DNA from: Candidatus Saccharimonadota bacterium
GTDB taxonomy: Bacteria; Patescibacteriota; Saccharimonadia; Saccharimonadales; JAGPDM01
Assembly: GCA_018057585.1 (NCBI GenBank)
Contig: JAGPDM010000004.1
Location: 1-33,179 of the forward strand
DNA: 33,179 nucleotides
Direction: 5' to 3'
In this document: positions 1-9,492 of the stretch, piece by piece
How the letters are laid out: every line of letters starts with the position of its first letter
Numbering within the stretch: position 1 is the stretch's first letter
Program-made: the position numbers and the translations under genes
The notes under the pieces: generated by a model
What the model was told of the DNA's origin: nothing
Seen by the model: the letters and a program-made list of their open reading frames with translations, nothing else
Databases searched by the model: none

Positions 1-490
1 TCAGTGGCTGGAGTAATTTCTCCTTACCGTAATGAGTTTTGTTGATTTTCCCTGTAAATAAGCCGTCTTCAGCAAAATAGGTCTGGCCAACAGAGGCATC
101 AAAACCCCAATGCTCAGCAAATCGAGCGACAAGTTGTGACTGTGAGCCACTCAAAGCAATCAAGAAATAATCTTGTGATTTTAGTTGTTGTATTAACCTG
201 CGACTATAGACGTAAACTCGCTCAGCCCTAGCTTCTAGCACGGCATCAGATGCATCATCAAAATCTAACACTTTAATTCCTTCGAGTTGCGACTCAATCA
301 CCTCGACCATTTTGTTTATATAGCTCGTATAGCCTTGATTTTTGCGATCAGCCCAGTTCGTGTAGGCCTCGTGATGCTCGGTTTTGGGAAGTTTAATTAG
401 CTCGCGTCTAGCAAGCTCATAGACTATCTCTATAAACAGGCTGCTACGAAAGATTGTTCCGTCGATATCAAAAACCGCAAACTTCTTCAT
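1..490 (-). CDS. HAD-superfamily phosphatase, SerB-like (partial, C-terminus off window)
   Basis: The gene reads leftward off the window edge; about 163 codons are visible. The N-terminus MKKFAVFDIDGTIFRSS carries HAD motif I (DxDGT), whose first Asp is the phosphorylated nucleophile. Motif II (IALSGSQ) follows around residue 115, and GLFTGKINKTHYGK leads toward the motif III Lys, as in the HAD-IB group that contains phosphoserine phosphatase. Family knowledge: Mg-dependent hydrolysis of small phosphomonoesters in the cytoplasm. The substrate cannot be told from this part. The start is ATG at 490; a TATAAT box (498-503, minus strand) lies 7 nt upstream and no SD is present, suggesting a leaderless mRNA. 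A sugar-phosphate or nucleotide phosphatase is equally possible. Confidence 0.8.
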   Translation of the reverse strand, partial: MKKFAVFDIDGTIFRSSLFIEIVYELARRELIKLPKTEHHEAYTNWADRKNQGYTSYINKMVEVIESQLEGIKVLDFDDASDAVLEARAERVYVYSRRLIQQLKSQDYFLIALSGSQSQLVARFAEHWGFDASVGQTYFAEDGLFTGKINKTHYGKEKLLQPL

Positions 491-647
491 ATTTGCAATT
501 ATACAGTAATTATTTGCTTATGCCCGCATCTGCCAAGAAAGGATGACAGTAAATATGCGTAGAGGCTGAGGTTGATTGATTTCGATGGGTAAAGCCTTTA
601 GTGACTTATTTGATTCACGTTAGAGCCTGGTCTGTTATCATATTTCC

Positions 648-1514
648 ATGGAAACAGAAAAACCGTGGTTTGCTGTCACTTTGCGAGCATCTATATTCGC
701 CTTCTTCTTCGCGGGGTTGCTATATAAAGCGTATAGAAAGAAGCATCAGCAATCTGATGCTTTGCGTAATTTTGCGGCAAGTAATAACATGTCGTTTGTT
801 GCCGAGTCTTTAACAATTGACGACAATCAAAAACACGGTTTAGTCTTTCAGTTGGGGTACGCTAAGCAGATAGTTAACTCGGCAAGCGGAATTTTTAATC
901 AATTCCAAACATGGATTTATCAGTATAATTTTACTACTGGAACCAGAAAACATGCTGTGGTTCATGAACACACTGTTTGTGAAGTAAAAATTGGCAACGT
1001 TCTTCCTCATGTCTTTATTGATTCAGTTCAAACAGGCCATGGCGTTTCACCAGACGTGAGCGAAGTTATACAAAAATCTAACAGAGTGGCTATTTCGGGT
1101 GATTTTGAGGATTACTTCACTCTCTACACACAAACTGGCTTAGAGCTAGAAGTGCTGACGATATTTACTCCAGACGTTTTCGAGACAATTAAAGATTATT
1201 TACAGAATTTTGATATTGAGTTTGTCGGTGATACTATTTATTTTTATAAATTTGGCGTCTCTACCGACGAAACTGATTACAGTAATATGCTAGAAGTGGC
1301 GGGCTATCTGGTGGAGCGATTAAAATTAAAACTTACCAAGTTCAAAATGCCACCTTTGCCAACTAAACCGGGAGCGGATTTAATTGAAGCCAGACAGGTT
1401 ACAAGAATGACAGATCGCCAAAAGGCTTTTTATAGATCAAAGGGTGCTATTGGCTTGATCATATTTAGCATTATTGTTCTTTTGATTCTTTTTGCACAAC
1501 TTATCGTTATTTAA
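648..1514 (+). CDS. Conserved-looking membrane protein with two terminal TM segments
   Basis: A 288-residue protein I do not recognise. There is a TM helix near residues 9-27 (LRASIFAFFFAGLLYKAY) and a second at the extreme C-terminus (about 262-286, GLIIFSIIVLLILFAQLIV). The roughly 230 residues between are mixed alpha/beta and polar, so the bulk forms one soluble domain held to the membrane at both ends. The layout resembles proteins with an internal DUF3137-like domain, but I cannot confirm that. The start codon lies 6 nt after a TATCAT box (leaderless pattern). The shorter overlapping reading frame beginning at 601 is a shadow. The gene is convergent with exonuclease III, with only 18 nt between stops and no obvious terminator hairpin. 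Confidence 0.72.
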   Translation: METEKPWFAVTLRASIFAFFFAGLLYKAYRKKHQQSDALRNFAASNNMSFVAESLTIDDNQKHGLVFQLGYAKQIVNSASGIFNQFQTWIYQYNFTTGTRKHAVVHEHTVCEVKIGNVLPHVFIDSVQTGHGVSPDVSEVIQKSNRVAISGDFEDYFTLYTQTGLELEVLTIFTPDVFETIKDYLQNFDIEFVGDTIYFYKFGVSTDETDYSNMLEVAGYLVERLKLKLTKFKMPPLPTKPGADLIEARQVTRMTDRQKAFYRSKGAIGLIIFSIIVLLILFAQLIVI

Positions 1515-1532
1515 AAAAACAAAACAACAAAA

Positions 1533-2327
1533 CTAGACTGCAATTTCGAGGCTGACCGGACAGTGATCGCTGCCCATGACATCGGCATGAATGGCAGCTG
1601 ATTTTACTTTGTCGTGAAGCTCGGCACTTACTAAGAAGTAATCTATCCGCCAGCCGACGTTCCGATCTCTGGCGCCACCCCAAACACTCCACCAGGTGTA
1701 ATGGCCGTTGCCTTCGTTAAACATTCTAAATGTATCGGTGTAGCCAGCATCCAAGAAATTCTGGAAGCCTTCGCGTTCTTCGGCGGTAAAGCCCTTTTTG
1801 CCTCGGTTTTCTTTCGGTCGAGCTAGATCATCTTCGGTGTGGGCAACATTTAGATCGCCACAGAAAACTACTGGCTTCGTTTTTTCTAGCTCTTGGCAAT
1901 GGGCTAAAAATGCCGGGTCCCAATGCTCATGACGCAGTGGAATGCGACTCAAGTCTTCTTTTGAGTTAGGTGTGTAAACTGTTACAAGATAAAAATCCTC
2001 AAATTCAGCCGTTAGTACCCTGCCCTCTTTGTTCGCATCACCGTAACTATCAGCAAATCCATATTTTTCGGCTACGTCATCAGCAAAATTATTGGTTACA
2101 TTGAGTGGTTTTTGCTTACTAAGAATCGCTGTGCCTGAGTAGCCCTTTTTCTCGGCAGAGTTAATAACGACATGGTAATCTTCAAGATCGATTTCAATCT
2201 GTTCTGGCTGAGCTTTAGTCTCTTGTAAACACAAAATATCTGGCCTATGTTCCTCGATAAATGGCGCAAATAACTCCTTACGAATAACTGCTCGAATGCC
2301 GTTGACGTTCCAAGAATATAATTTCAT
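1533..2327 (-). CDS. xth: Exodeoxyribonuclease III / AP endonuclease
   Basis: A 264-residue, full-length member of the ExoIII/APE1 family, which cuts 5' of abasic sites and has 3'-5' exonuclease and 3'-phosphatase activity in base-excision repair. Family motifs appear in order: N-terminal SWNVNGIRA, QETKAQ with the metal-binding Glu near residue 36, the YTPNSK region, GDLNVAHT with catalytic Asp and Asn near 155, WWSVWGGARDRNVGWRIDYFLVS, and C-terminal MGSDHCPVSLEI with the catalytic His near 257. The start is ATG at 2327 with a GAAGGG SD-like stretch about 9 nt upstream. It is divergent from pyrH, and both appear to share one symmetric -10 sequence. Confidence 0.95.
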   Translation of the reverse strand: MKLYSWNVNGIRAVIRKELFAPFIEEHRPDILCLQETKAQPEQIEIDLEDYHVVINSAEKKGYSGTAILSKQKPLNVTNNFADDVAEKYGFADSYGDANKEGRVLTAEFEDFYLVTVYTPNSKEDLSRIPLRHEHWDPAFLAHCQELEKTKPVVFCGDLNVAHTEDDLARPKENRGKKGFTAEEREGFQNFLDAGYTDTFRMFNEGNGHYTWWSVWGGARDRNVGWRIDYFLVSAELHDKVKSAAIHADVMGSDHCPVSLEIAV

Positions 2328-2348
2328 TTGCTGATTTCCCTTCTTTTT

Positions 2349-2358
2349 AAGTATACTT
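2349..2358. promoter_or_regulatory. Symmetric bidirectional -10 element between xth and pyrH
   Basis: AAGTATACTT is a perfect palindrome. It gives TATACT on the plus strand (2352-2357), 8 nt before the pyrH ATG, and TATACT on the minus strand (2350-2355), 22 nt before the xth ATG. A symmetric -10 firing in both directions is an established type of bacterial divergent promoter. Use in both directions here is inferred from spacing only. Confidence 0.55.
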
Positions 2359-2365
2359 ATCTACA

Positions 2366-3076
2366 ATGGCAAATTACAATCGAGTCGTATTAAAATTATC
2401 TGGCGAACAATTCCAGGGCCAACGCGAAAATGGTATTGATGCAGAATTCCTACACTGGATAGCAGCTGAGATAAAAAAGACAGTTTCAATCGGTACCGAC
2501 GTAATTATTATCGTTGGTGGCGGCAATCTGATTCGTGGTGAAAGCTTCAGTAAAAACGGTATTGAACGGACAACAGCCGACTATATGGGTATGCTAGCTA
2601 CAATTATGAACGGTATGGCGCTGACTGATGTGCTAGAGCAGAACGATCAGCCGACCAGGCTGATGACTCGCCTATCGGCTAGTTCTGTTGCTGAGCCTTA
2701 TATTAGGCGCAGAGCACTGCGACATTTAGAAAAAGGCCGAGTGGTAATTATTGCTGGCGGTACTGGTAATCCATTTGTAACAACAGACACCGGAGCAGTC
2801 TTAGCGGCTAGCGAGCTTGCAGCCGAAGCCGTTCTAAAAGCAACCAAAGTTGATGGTGTTTATGATAAAGACCCAGCTCAACATAATGATGCTATTAAGC
2901 AAGATGAAATGAGTATTAACGACGCGATTGCTGATGAAAATGTTAAGGTCATGGATAAAGCGGCACTTGCCATGGCCCAAGAACAAAATCTAGACATTAT
3001 TGTCTTTAACCTAAAAGACGAAGGCAATATCGCAAAAGCTGCTTCTGGCGAACGCATCGGTACCAAAGTCTCTTAA
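2366..3076 (+). CDS. pyrH: UMP kinase
   Basis: A 236-residue amino-acid-kinase-fold protein that phosphorylates UMP to UDP with ATP (bacterial hexameric PyrH). Visible family features are the N-terminal RVVLKLSGEQF, the glycine-rich IIVGGGNLIRG near residue 50, TADYMGMLATIMNGMAL (UMP pocket) near 75, IIAGGTGNPFVTTDTGAVLAASE near 130, and KVDGVYDKDP near 160. Length is normal for the family (about 235-245). The ATG lies 8 nt after TATACT with no SD, suggesting a leaderless message. It is one of four dispersed pyrimidine genes in the window (pyrH, pyrE, pyrF, pyrD). Confidence 0.96.
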   Translation: MANYNRVVLKLSGEQFQGQRENGIDAEFLHWIAAEIKKTVSIGTDVIIIVGGGNLIRGESFSKNGIERTTADYMGMLATIMNGMALTDVLEQNDQPTRLMTRLSASSVAEPYIRRRALRHLEKGRVVIIAGGTGNPFVTTDTGAVLAASELAAEAVLKATKVDGVYDKDPAQHNDAIKQDEMSINDAIADENVKVMDKAALAMAQEQNLDIIVFNLKDEGNIAKAASGERIGTKVS

Positions 3077-3186
3077 AGACCTAACTTAACCGAACGAAAT
3101 AATTTGACACTTGTGTTAATATCTAGATGAGACCTGTAGCCACAATTTTAGGCTCACTGATAAAATAAAAAATTTTAATTAAAAAT

Positions 3187-4369
3187 ATGATAGATCATGC
3201 AGAAACTGCGGATTTTGTTGATGGACCTGGGAATACAGGTCCTGATGAGCTTGGTAGAATCCAAAAAGCAGTTCATGGGCTACGTGATGGATCAGGTCTA
3301 TTTCCTGATTTAACTACTTTTGATTTATCATGCGAGCTTCCTGAAGCAGAAAAATTAGCTCCATCAGAAACCATCAGAGTAGTAACGAAAGCTATCAATG
3401 AAGAGTACCTGATATACGATAGTCACGAGGAATATTTGAAAGAAATAACAAATATTGTCCATGGTAAGGAGTCTGGCGTTAGCGTTATGAGAGCCGGTAA
3501 TCCAGAAAGTAAAATGCGACTGCTATGGTTTAACGGCACTGGCATGGGGCTCGGTGGGCAATCAGCCATCATGGCTCATTATTCTAGCTGAAACAGCCAG
3601 ACAGGCTGGTATGGTGGATTCTGATGGCATTCCAGCTCAGGTTTTTGTTGTGCCAGCGCCTGCTCATGATGCACGATTGAGCCAGCTTAATAATAAAACA
3701 ATAAGCTTCGTGCTTAACGGTAATTTGGATATGTACGTCGGACATTTAGTGAACGGTATAAATGAAATTGTCGAGGCACAATCTAGACCCGTTGAGACGG
3801 AGGGGGTTCTGTCTGCTGGTGGCTCTCTAGGTGGAATGCTAGCAATGAAAGCTCATATGCTTCTAGAAGATCCAGACCGTATCAGACTTAGGTATCCATT
3901 TGTTGCAATTCATCCTTCCGGCATGAAAAAGCAGGGCCGTAATCGCCTACTGGGTGCATTTAATCTAAGCAGCGGGAACATGGGCGAACGCCTAGAAGAG
4001 TCAGGCATTCTCCCCTTCCAAGCCGAAGAAGAGGCTAGAAAAGGACGTCGTTTATTAAGATTGGCAAGGACGGTGGGAGCTTTTGTTGCTATGCCACTGT
4101 TACAGCTTAGGCATCTAGGAAATGATGCCGATGATCTGTCCGCTGAAATGGTTAAAACAGAAGAAGGGGTACTAGCTATAAGTGGACGTGATTTCGTATC
4201 TTGTCCACTAGAGATTTTGAGTATGTTAAGAATTGATCCCAGAATATTAGAGAGAGTAAAAATTATCGATACCAATCGTGAGCATGACATATTCGGCGAG
4301 GCTGCTGCTTTAGGCGAGATTGTGCTAAGAAGTATCGACACAGGGCCACTCAAACCAGCTAATACATAA
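3187..4369 (+). pseudogene. Alpha/beta-hydrolase-like protein split by a +1 frameshift
   Basis: Two overlapping frames look like one roughly 390-residue protein. Frame A (3187-3591) ends shortly after LLWFNGTGMGLGGQSAIMAHY, which looks like an oxyanion-loop strand and helix. Frame B continues at once with LAETARQAGMV and carries SAGGSLGGMLAMKA, a GxSxG-type nucleophile elbow near 3825. Late in frame B, DTNREHDIFGE could supply the catalytic His. Skipping one base near 3582-3583 (TAT-T-CTA) joins the frames smoothly. Frame B has no good independent start. It could be a real mutation, programmed +1 shifting or a sequence error. There is no SD; a TTTAAT box lies 7 nt before the ATG. Substrate unknown; a lipase/esterase-like role would be only a guess. 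Confidence 0.6.
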
Positions 4370-4411
4370 TTAATTATAGGTTGGCATAAGTATGTTGCTA
4401 TAATAAAGCTA

Positions 4412-5617
4412 ATGAAAATTGGGCTATTTACGGACTTCTACTTTCCGCATGTCGGTGGTATTACTACATCTGTCGCTAATGCCAGGAAAGGCCTGGAGGA
4501 GCTTGGTCACGAAGTTTATATATTCACAACCTCGACCGATGACCCAAGTGATAAAAACATAATTCTACTACCAACCCTACCGATAAAGTGGGATGGTGTC
4601 AGCTTAGTCCATCCCTTCGCTCGAGTTAGCAAGGTCATAGAGCCTTATAGTCTGGACATAATCCACATACACACCGAGGGTCCAACTGGAGTAATAGGAT
4701 TATTCGCTGCTCGAATTTATGACTTGCCTTTTTGCCACACGCAACATACTTTTCTACCTGGATACCTAGATTCATACAAGTATCCGAAAACTCAATTAAT
4801 AAGCATGTTGTTAGTTACTAAATTCGTATTTGCAATCAATAGACAGAAACTAAAAAAGACCGAAAAGTTTAAGCTAAAAGAGACCGACTTCGAAACCAAG
4901 CTAGCCTGGGGGGCTATGCTTGCTTCCTGTAGCCAGTATCAGCTCAATATAGTGCCATCCGTACACCTTGCCGATAAAATGAAGGCAGCAGGCTTTACTG
5001 GCCAGTTGGAGGTTGTTCCAAATGGCGTTGATATTGATCTATATGAAATGTACTACGAAACACCGGATGATACTGTAAAAATCGTAAGCACCGCACGTTT
5101 AAGTGCCGAAAAGAGTCTTGATCGATTGATCAAATCAGCCAGTCATATTAAAACAGATAAGGATTGGCGGATTATAATAGTCGGCGATGGCCCAGAACGA
5201 TCTACTTTAGAAGAGCTTGCCAAGAATTTGAGAGTAGCTGATAGAATTGATTTTGTGGGTGAAAAATCGCAAAAAGAGGTAATTGAAATCCTAAATAATA
5301 GTAATATATTCGTGTTGACATCTAGCGGTTTCGATAATCAGCCGATGTCGATATTAGAGGCGACTGCAGCTGGTCTGCCAGTAGTCTATTGCGATCCAGA
5401 CTTAAAAGAGGCGCTCAGCGACAGTAATTCATTGCTCTCGACGACAAGAGGTGAGGACTTAGCTTCAGTATTCAGCCAATTGATAGATAATAATGATAAA
5501 AGAAAGCTAATGTCTCAAGCCTCTCGTAGGGTTGCGTTAGAATATAGCAACAACAAACACGCAAAAAGACTGTTAGACATCTATAGTAAAACCATAAAAA
5601 TGAAAGCTCAAAAATGA
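4412..5617 (+). CDS. Glycosyltransferase family 4 (GT-B fold)
   Basis: A 401-residue retaining glycosyltransferase of the GT4 type. The N-terminal Rossmann domain begins MKIGLFTDFYFPHVGGITTS, with the usual glycine-rich acceptor loop. HIHTEG lies near residue 90 and HTQHTFLPGY near 110. The C-terminal nucleotide-sugar domain includes TARLSAEKSLDRLIKS, IIVGDGPER, IDFVGEKS and SILEATAAGLPVVYCD, the second Glu region of the EX7E motif. The first position of that motif reads Asp-Asn (FDNQPMSILEA) rather than the common Glu. Family members make lipid-linked sugars, for example glucosyl- or mannosyl-diacylglycerol or PI-mannosides. The ATG lies 7 nt after TATAAT. It overlaps the next glycosyltransferase by 4 nt (ATGA), so the two are translationally coupled, probably for an envelope glycolipid or polysaccharide. 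Confidence 0.9.
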   Translation: MKIGLFTDFYFPHVGGITTSVANARKGLEELGHEVYIFTTSTDDPSDKNIILLPTLPIKWDGVSLVHPFARVSKVIEPYSLDIIHIHTEGPTGVIGLFAARIYDLPFCHTQHTFLPGYLDSYKYPKTQLISMLLVTKFVFAINRQKLKKTEKFKLKETDFETKLAWGAMLASCSQYQLNIVPSVHLADKMKAAGFTGQLEVVPNGVDIDLYEMYYETPDDTVKIVSTARLSAEKSLDRLIKSASHIKTDKDWRIIIVGDGPERSTLEELAKNLRVADRIDFVGEKSQKEVIEILNNSNIFVLTSSGFDNQPMSILEATAAGLPVVYCDPDLKEALSDSNSLLSTTRGEDLASVFSQLIDNNDKRKLMSQASRRVALEYSNNKHAKRLLDIYSKTIKMKAQK

Positions 5618-6453
5618 ATGTATCGATAATTATTCCGGCCTATAACGAAGAGGACGTACTGGAACGCTGTCTGGAAGCGATCTGTCCGCAGATTACAAGC
5701 CATGATGAAATCATCCTGGTTGATAACAACTCGACAGATAAAACCCTAGAAATTGCTAAAAAGTACCCTGTTACGATTATTTCTGAATCTGAGCAAGGTT
5801 TAATTCCGGCTAGAAACACGGGTTTTGCTGCTGCTAAAGGCGAAATCTTGGCCAGGATTGACGCTGATGCTGCCCCGAATTCTAATTGGCTAGAAACATT
5901 AAAAATGGTTTTTGAGGACCAGACAGTTGCAGCTGCTACCGGCCCAGTTTCTTACTACGATATGCCTGTGAGCAAGCACAATGTAAAGCTAGATAACGCA
6001 TTCCGTCAGGGAATAAGTAAGGTTGCTAAAGACTTTAAGTTTTTGTACGGCACAAATATGGTTATAAGAGCTAATGCTTGGAGTGTGATAAAAAACAAAA
6101 CTTGCAGCAACGAATCAGAGATCCATGAAGATATAGATATCGCTCTGCACTTAGACGATGACTACTTTTTGATCCATTACGAACCAAAAATGGTCGTTGC
6201 AAGCTCGGCCAGGCGCATCGGCGATCCGCTCAAAGACTTTTATAAGTACATGAAGCGCTACACCAACACGTACAAACAACATGGACGTGATCCGATGGTG
6301 GCTCGTATTCCAATGGCAATCTATCTTTCCACCTACCCTATCACTCGATTTTTGTTTGATTTTTACGATAGCGACAAAGAACGCTTCTCGTTTGTTAAAT
6401 TAATAAATCATAACGAATCATTAAAATCACTAAAAAGCTTCTTCAAAGCTTAG
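5614..6453 (+). CDS. Glycosyltransferase family 2 (GT-A fold)
   Basis: A 279-residue cytoplasmic GT2 enzyme. The N-terminus MNVSIIIPAYNEEDVLERCL is classic. DNNSTDKTLEIAKKY and GLIPARNTGFAAAKGEILARIDADAAP follow, ending in the DxD metal/nucleotide-sugar motif near residue 93. HEDIDIALHL near 170 is the usual ED catalytic-base region. No transmembrane helix is evident, so it is not a multipass processive synthase. It begins inside the last codons of the GT4 gene (ATGA overlap), and the pair probably acts in one pathway. Its TAG stop (6451-6453) abuts the stop of the convergent nuclease gene (6454-6456) with no spacer. Confidence 0.9.
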   Translation: MNVSIIIPAYNEEDVLERCLEAICPQITSHDEIILVDNNSTDKTLEIAKKYPVTIISESEQGLIPARNTGFAAAKGEILARIDADAAPNSNWLETLKMVFEDQTVAAATGPVSYYDMPVSKHNVKLDNAFRQGISKVAKDFKFLYGTNMVIRANAWSVIKNKTCSNESEIHEDIDIALHLDDDYFLIHYEPKMVVASSARRIGDPLKDFYKYMKRYTNTYKQHGRDPMVARIPMAIYLSTYPITRFLFDFYDSDKERFSFVKLINHNESLKSLKSFFKA

Positions 6454-8320
<1,867 letters not shown>

Positions 8321-8325
8321 TTAGA

Positions 8326-8724
8326 CTAATCGTTGTTTTCTTCTGAATCGTTTTGCTCTGACTCATTTGATCCATCCGAGTTCTCATCTTGACCGTCTTC
8401 TTCTGTGTCATCCATCTCGCCACCTAGTAATTCATCCATTGCAGCTGGGTGGATAAATAGATCATCGATTTCAAAAAAAGTCTTATCGGCTTCTTTATGA
8501 ATACCTTCTCGTCTTAAGACGGGCTCTACGTTTCTTGTCCAAAACTCTTCGAAATGTCTTTTGGCATCCCATATCTGGAAAAGATGAATATCGCCACCTG
8601 TATTACCAGAAAAGCTAGCCATTAACGGATGATTAAACTCACCCTTATCACCAATAAGATCATCCATTACTACCATAAGATCATCGCTCGTTGCACCGTG
8701 AACTATAATTTTTACACCTATCAT
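8326..8724 (-). CDS. Small cytoplasmic protein, possible dimeric alpha/beta-barrel, with acidic tail
   Basis: A 132-residue protein if started at ATG 8724 (MIGVKIIVHGA). That start is chosen because GAGGAG sits 6 nt upstream; an ATG six codons earlier would use no SD. Residues 1-95 alternate strands and helices (VKIIVHG, FQIWDAKRHFEEFW), reminiscent of antibiotic-biosynthesis-monooxygenase-like ferredoxin-fold barrels, but the match is weak. Residues about 105-132 are a disordered Asp/Glu/Ser/Asn tail (EMDDTEEDGQDENSDGS). There are no membrane segments. The gene stands alone, with its own promoter upstream and a hairpin downstream. Function not recognised. Confidence 0.7.
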   Translation of the reverse strand: MIGVKIIVHGATSDDLMVVMDDLIGDKGEFNHPLMASFSGNTGGDIHLFQIWDAKRHFEEFWTRNVEPVLRREGIHKEADKTFFEIDDLFIHPAAMDELLGGEMDDTEEDGQDENSDGSNESEQNDSEENND

Positions 8725-8758
8725 TTTTGACTCCTCAAACATTTAATTTACTTTATTT

Positions 8759-8791
8759 ATTATAATCAAACCGCTAGTGCTTGTGCAAGCA
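8759..8791 (-). promoter_or_regulatory. Promoter with palindrome over the -35
   Basis: On the minus strand, TTGCAC (8783-8788), an 18-bp spacer and TATAAT (8759-8764) precede the 8326-8724 gene. The -35 lies inside the 6+6 palindrome TGCTTG-TG-CAAGCA (8778-8791), a plausible operator. No regulator can be named. Confidence 0.5.
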
Positions 8792-8880
8792 GACACCTGT
8801 ATGGTCTCGCTACTTTTTATTTAACCTAAAATAGATACAAATCGTTGTGTTGTGATTAACGGTGATCTGTATTGATTGCT

Positions 8881-9483
8881 CTAGCCAAATATATTTTTTA
8901 GACTGGTAACTACCAGATCGACACCAATGCTACCAACAAAAAAGCCGTTAAGTCGTAAAACTACATTTAAGGTTTGATCGAGTCCGGTGCGCATGTTTTT
9001 GCTCATTGACTGCCGGATCAACGCCAAAGTCAGAACGATGGCGAAGCTTATAGCCATTACGCTGGCGATTGAAAACAGTGCCACAACTGGTCCAAGCGCC
9101 TTGCCCATGATTATACTCATCGCGATTGTTCCAGCCCCAACGATAAACGGCATGGCAATTTGGGTGGCGATATCGTTCATCTCGCCCTTAGTAGCGATTA
9201 GAGACTTCTTGCCCTGCACGATGCTACCGAAGGCAAAACCGAGCAGTACGAGCCCACCAAATAATCTAAATGAGCTAAATTCAATCCGGAATAATTTTGT
9301 GAAGATTGCTTCACCGAAAATTGCAAATACCGCATAAGTAACGAAGGCGATCAGGTTCGCTCGGAATAATATTTTTGTATACTCGTTCATGCCACGTTCT
9401 TGTTTGAGAGGTAGTAAGTATATGAAAAGAGCTACTGGATTAAGTAGAGTGACGAAGTAAATTATATACTGAAGCATTTCCAT
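8881..9483 (-). CDS. MarC-family integral membrane protein
   Basis: A 200-residue hydrophobic protein with about six TM helices. The MarC/UPF0056 signature can be followed: the N-terminal helix with LLNPVALFIYLLPL, the Arg-containing loop LFRANLIAFV, FRLFGGLVLLGFAFGSI, then DIATQIAMPFIVGAGTIAMSI (family form PLAIPLLAGPGAI). C-terminal RLNGFFVGSIGVDLV matches the family's GF end. MarC proteins are predicted transporters or channels of unknown substrate; the early link to multiple antibiotic resistance was not upheld. The start lies 9 nt after the stop of the acetylglutamate kinase gene on the same strand, so the two are likely cotranscribed. Function inside an arginine context is unknown. Confidence 0.85.
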   Translation of the reverse strand: MEMLQYIIYFVTLLNPVALFIYLLPLKQERGMNEYTKILFRANLIAFVTYAVFAIFGEAIFTKLFRIEFSSFRLFGGLVLLGFAFGSIVQGKKSLIATKGEMNDIATQIAMPFIVGAGTIAMSIIMGKALGPVVALFSIASVMAISFAIVLTLALIRQSMSKNMRTGLDQTLNVVLRLNGFFVGSIGVDLVVTSLKNIFG

Positions 9484-9492
9484 GGCTACATC

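Noticed and set aside
3104-3132. TTGACA at 3104 as the promoter of the hydrolase
   Set aside because: No acceptable -10 at 16-18 bp, and a TTTAAT box next to the ATG fits better.
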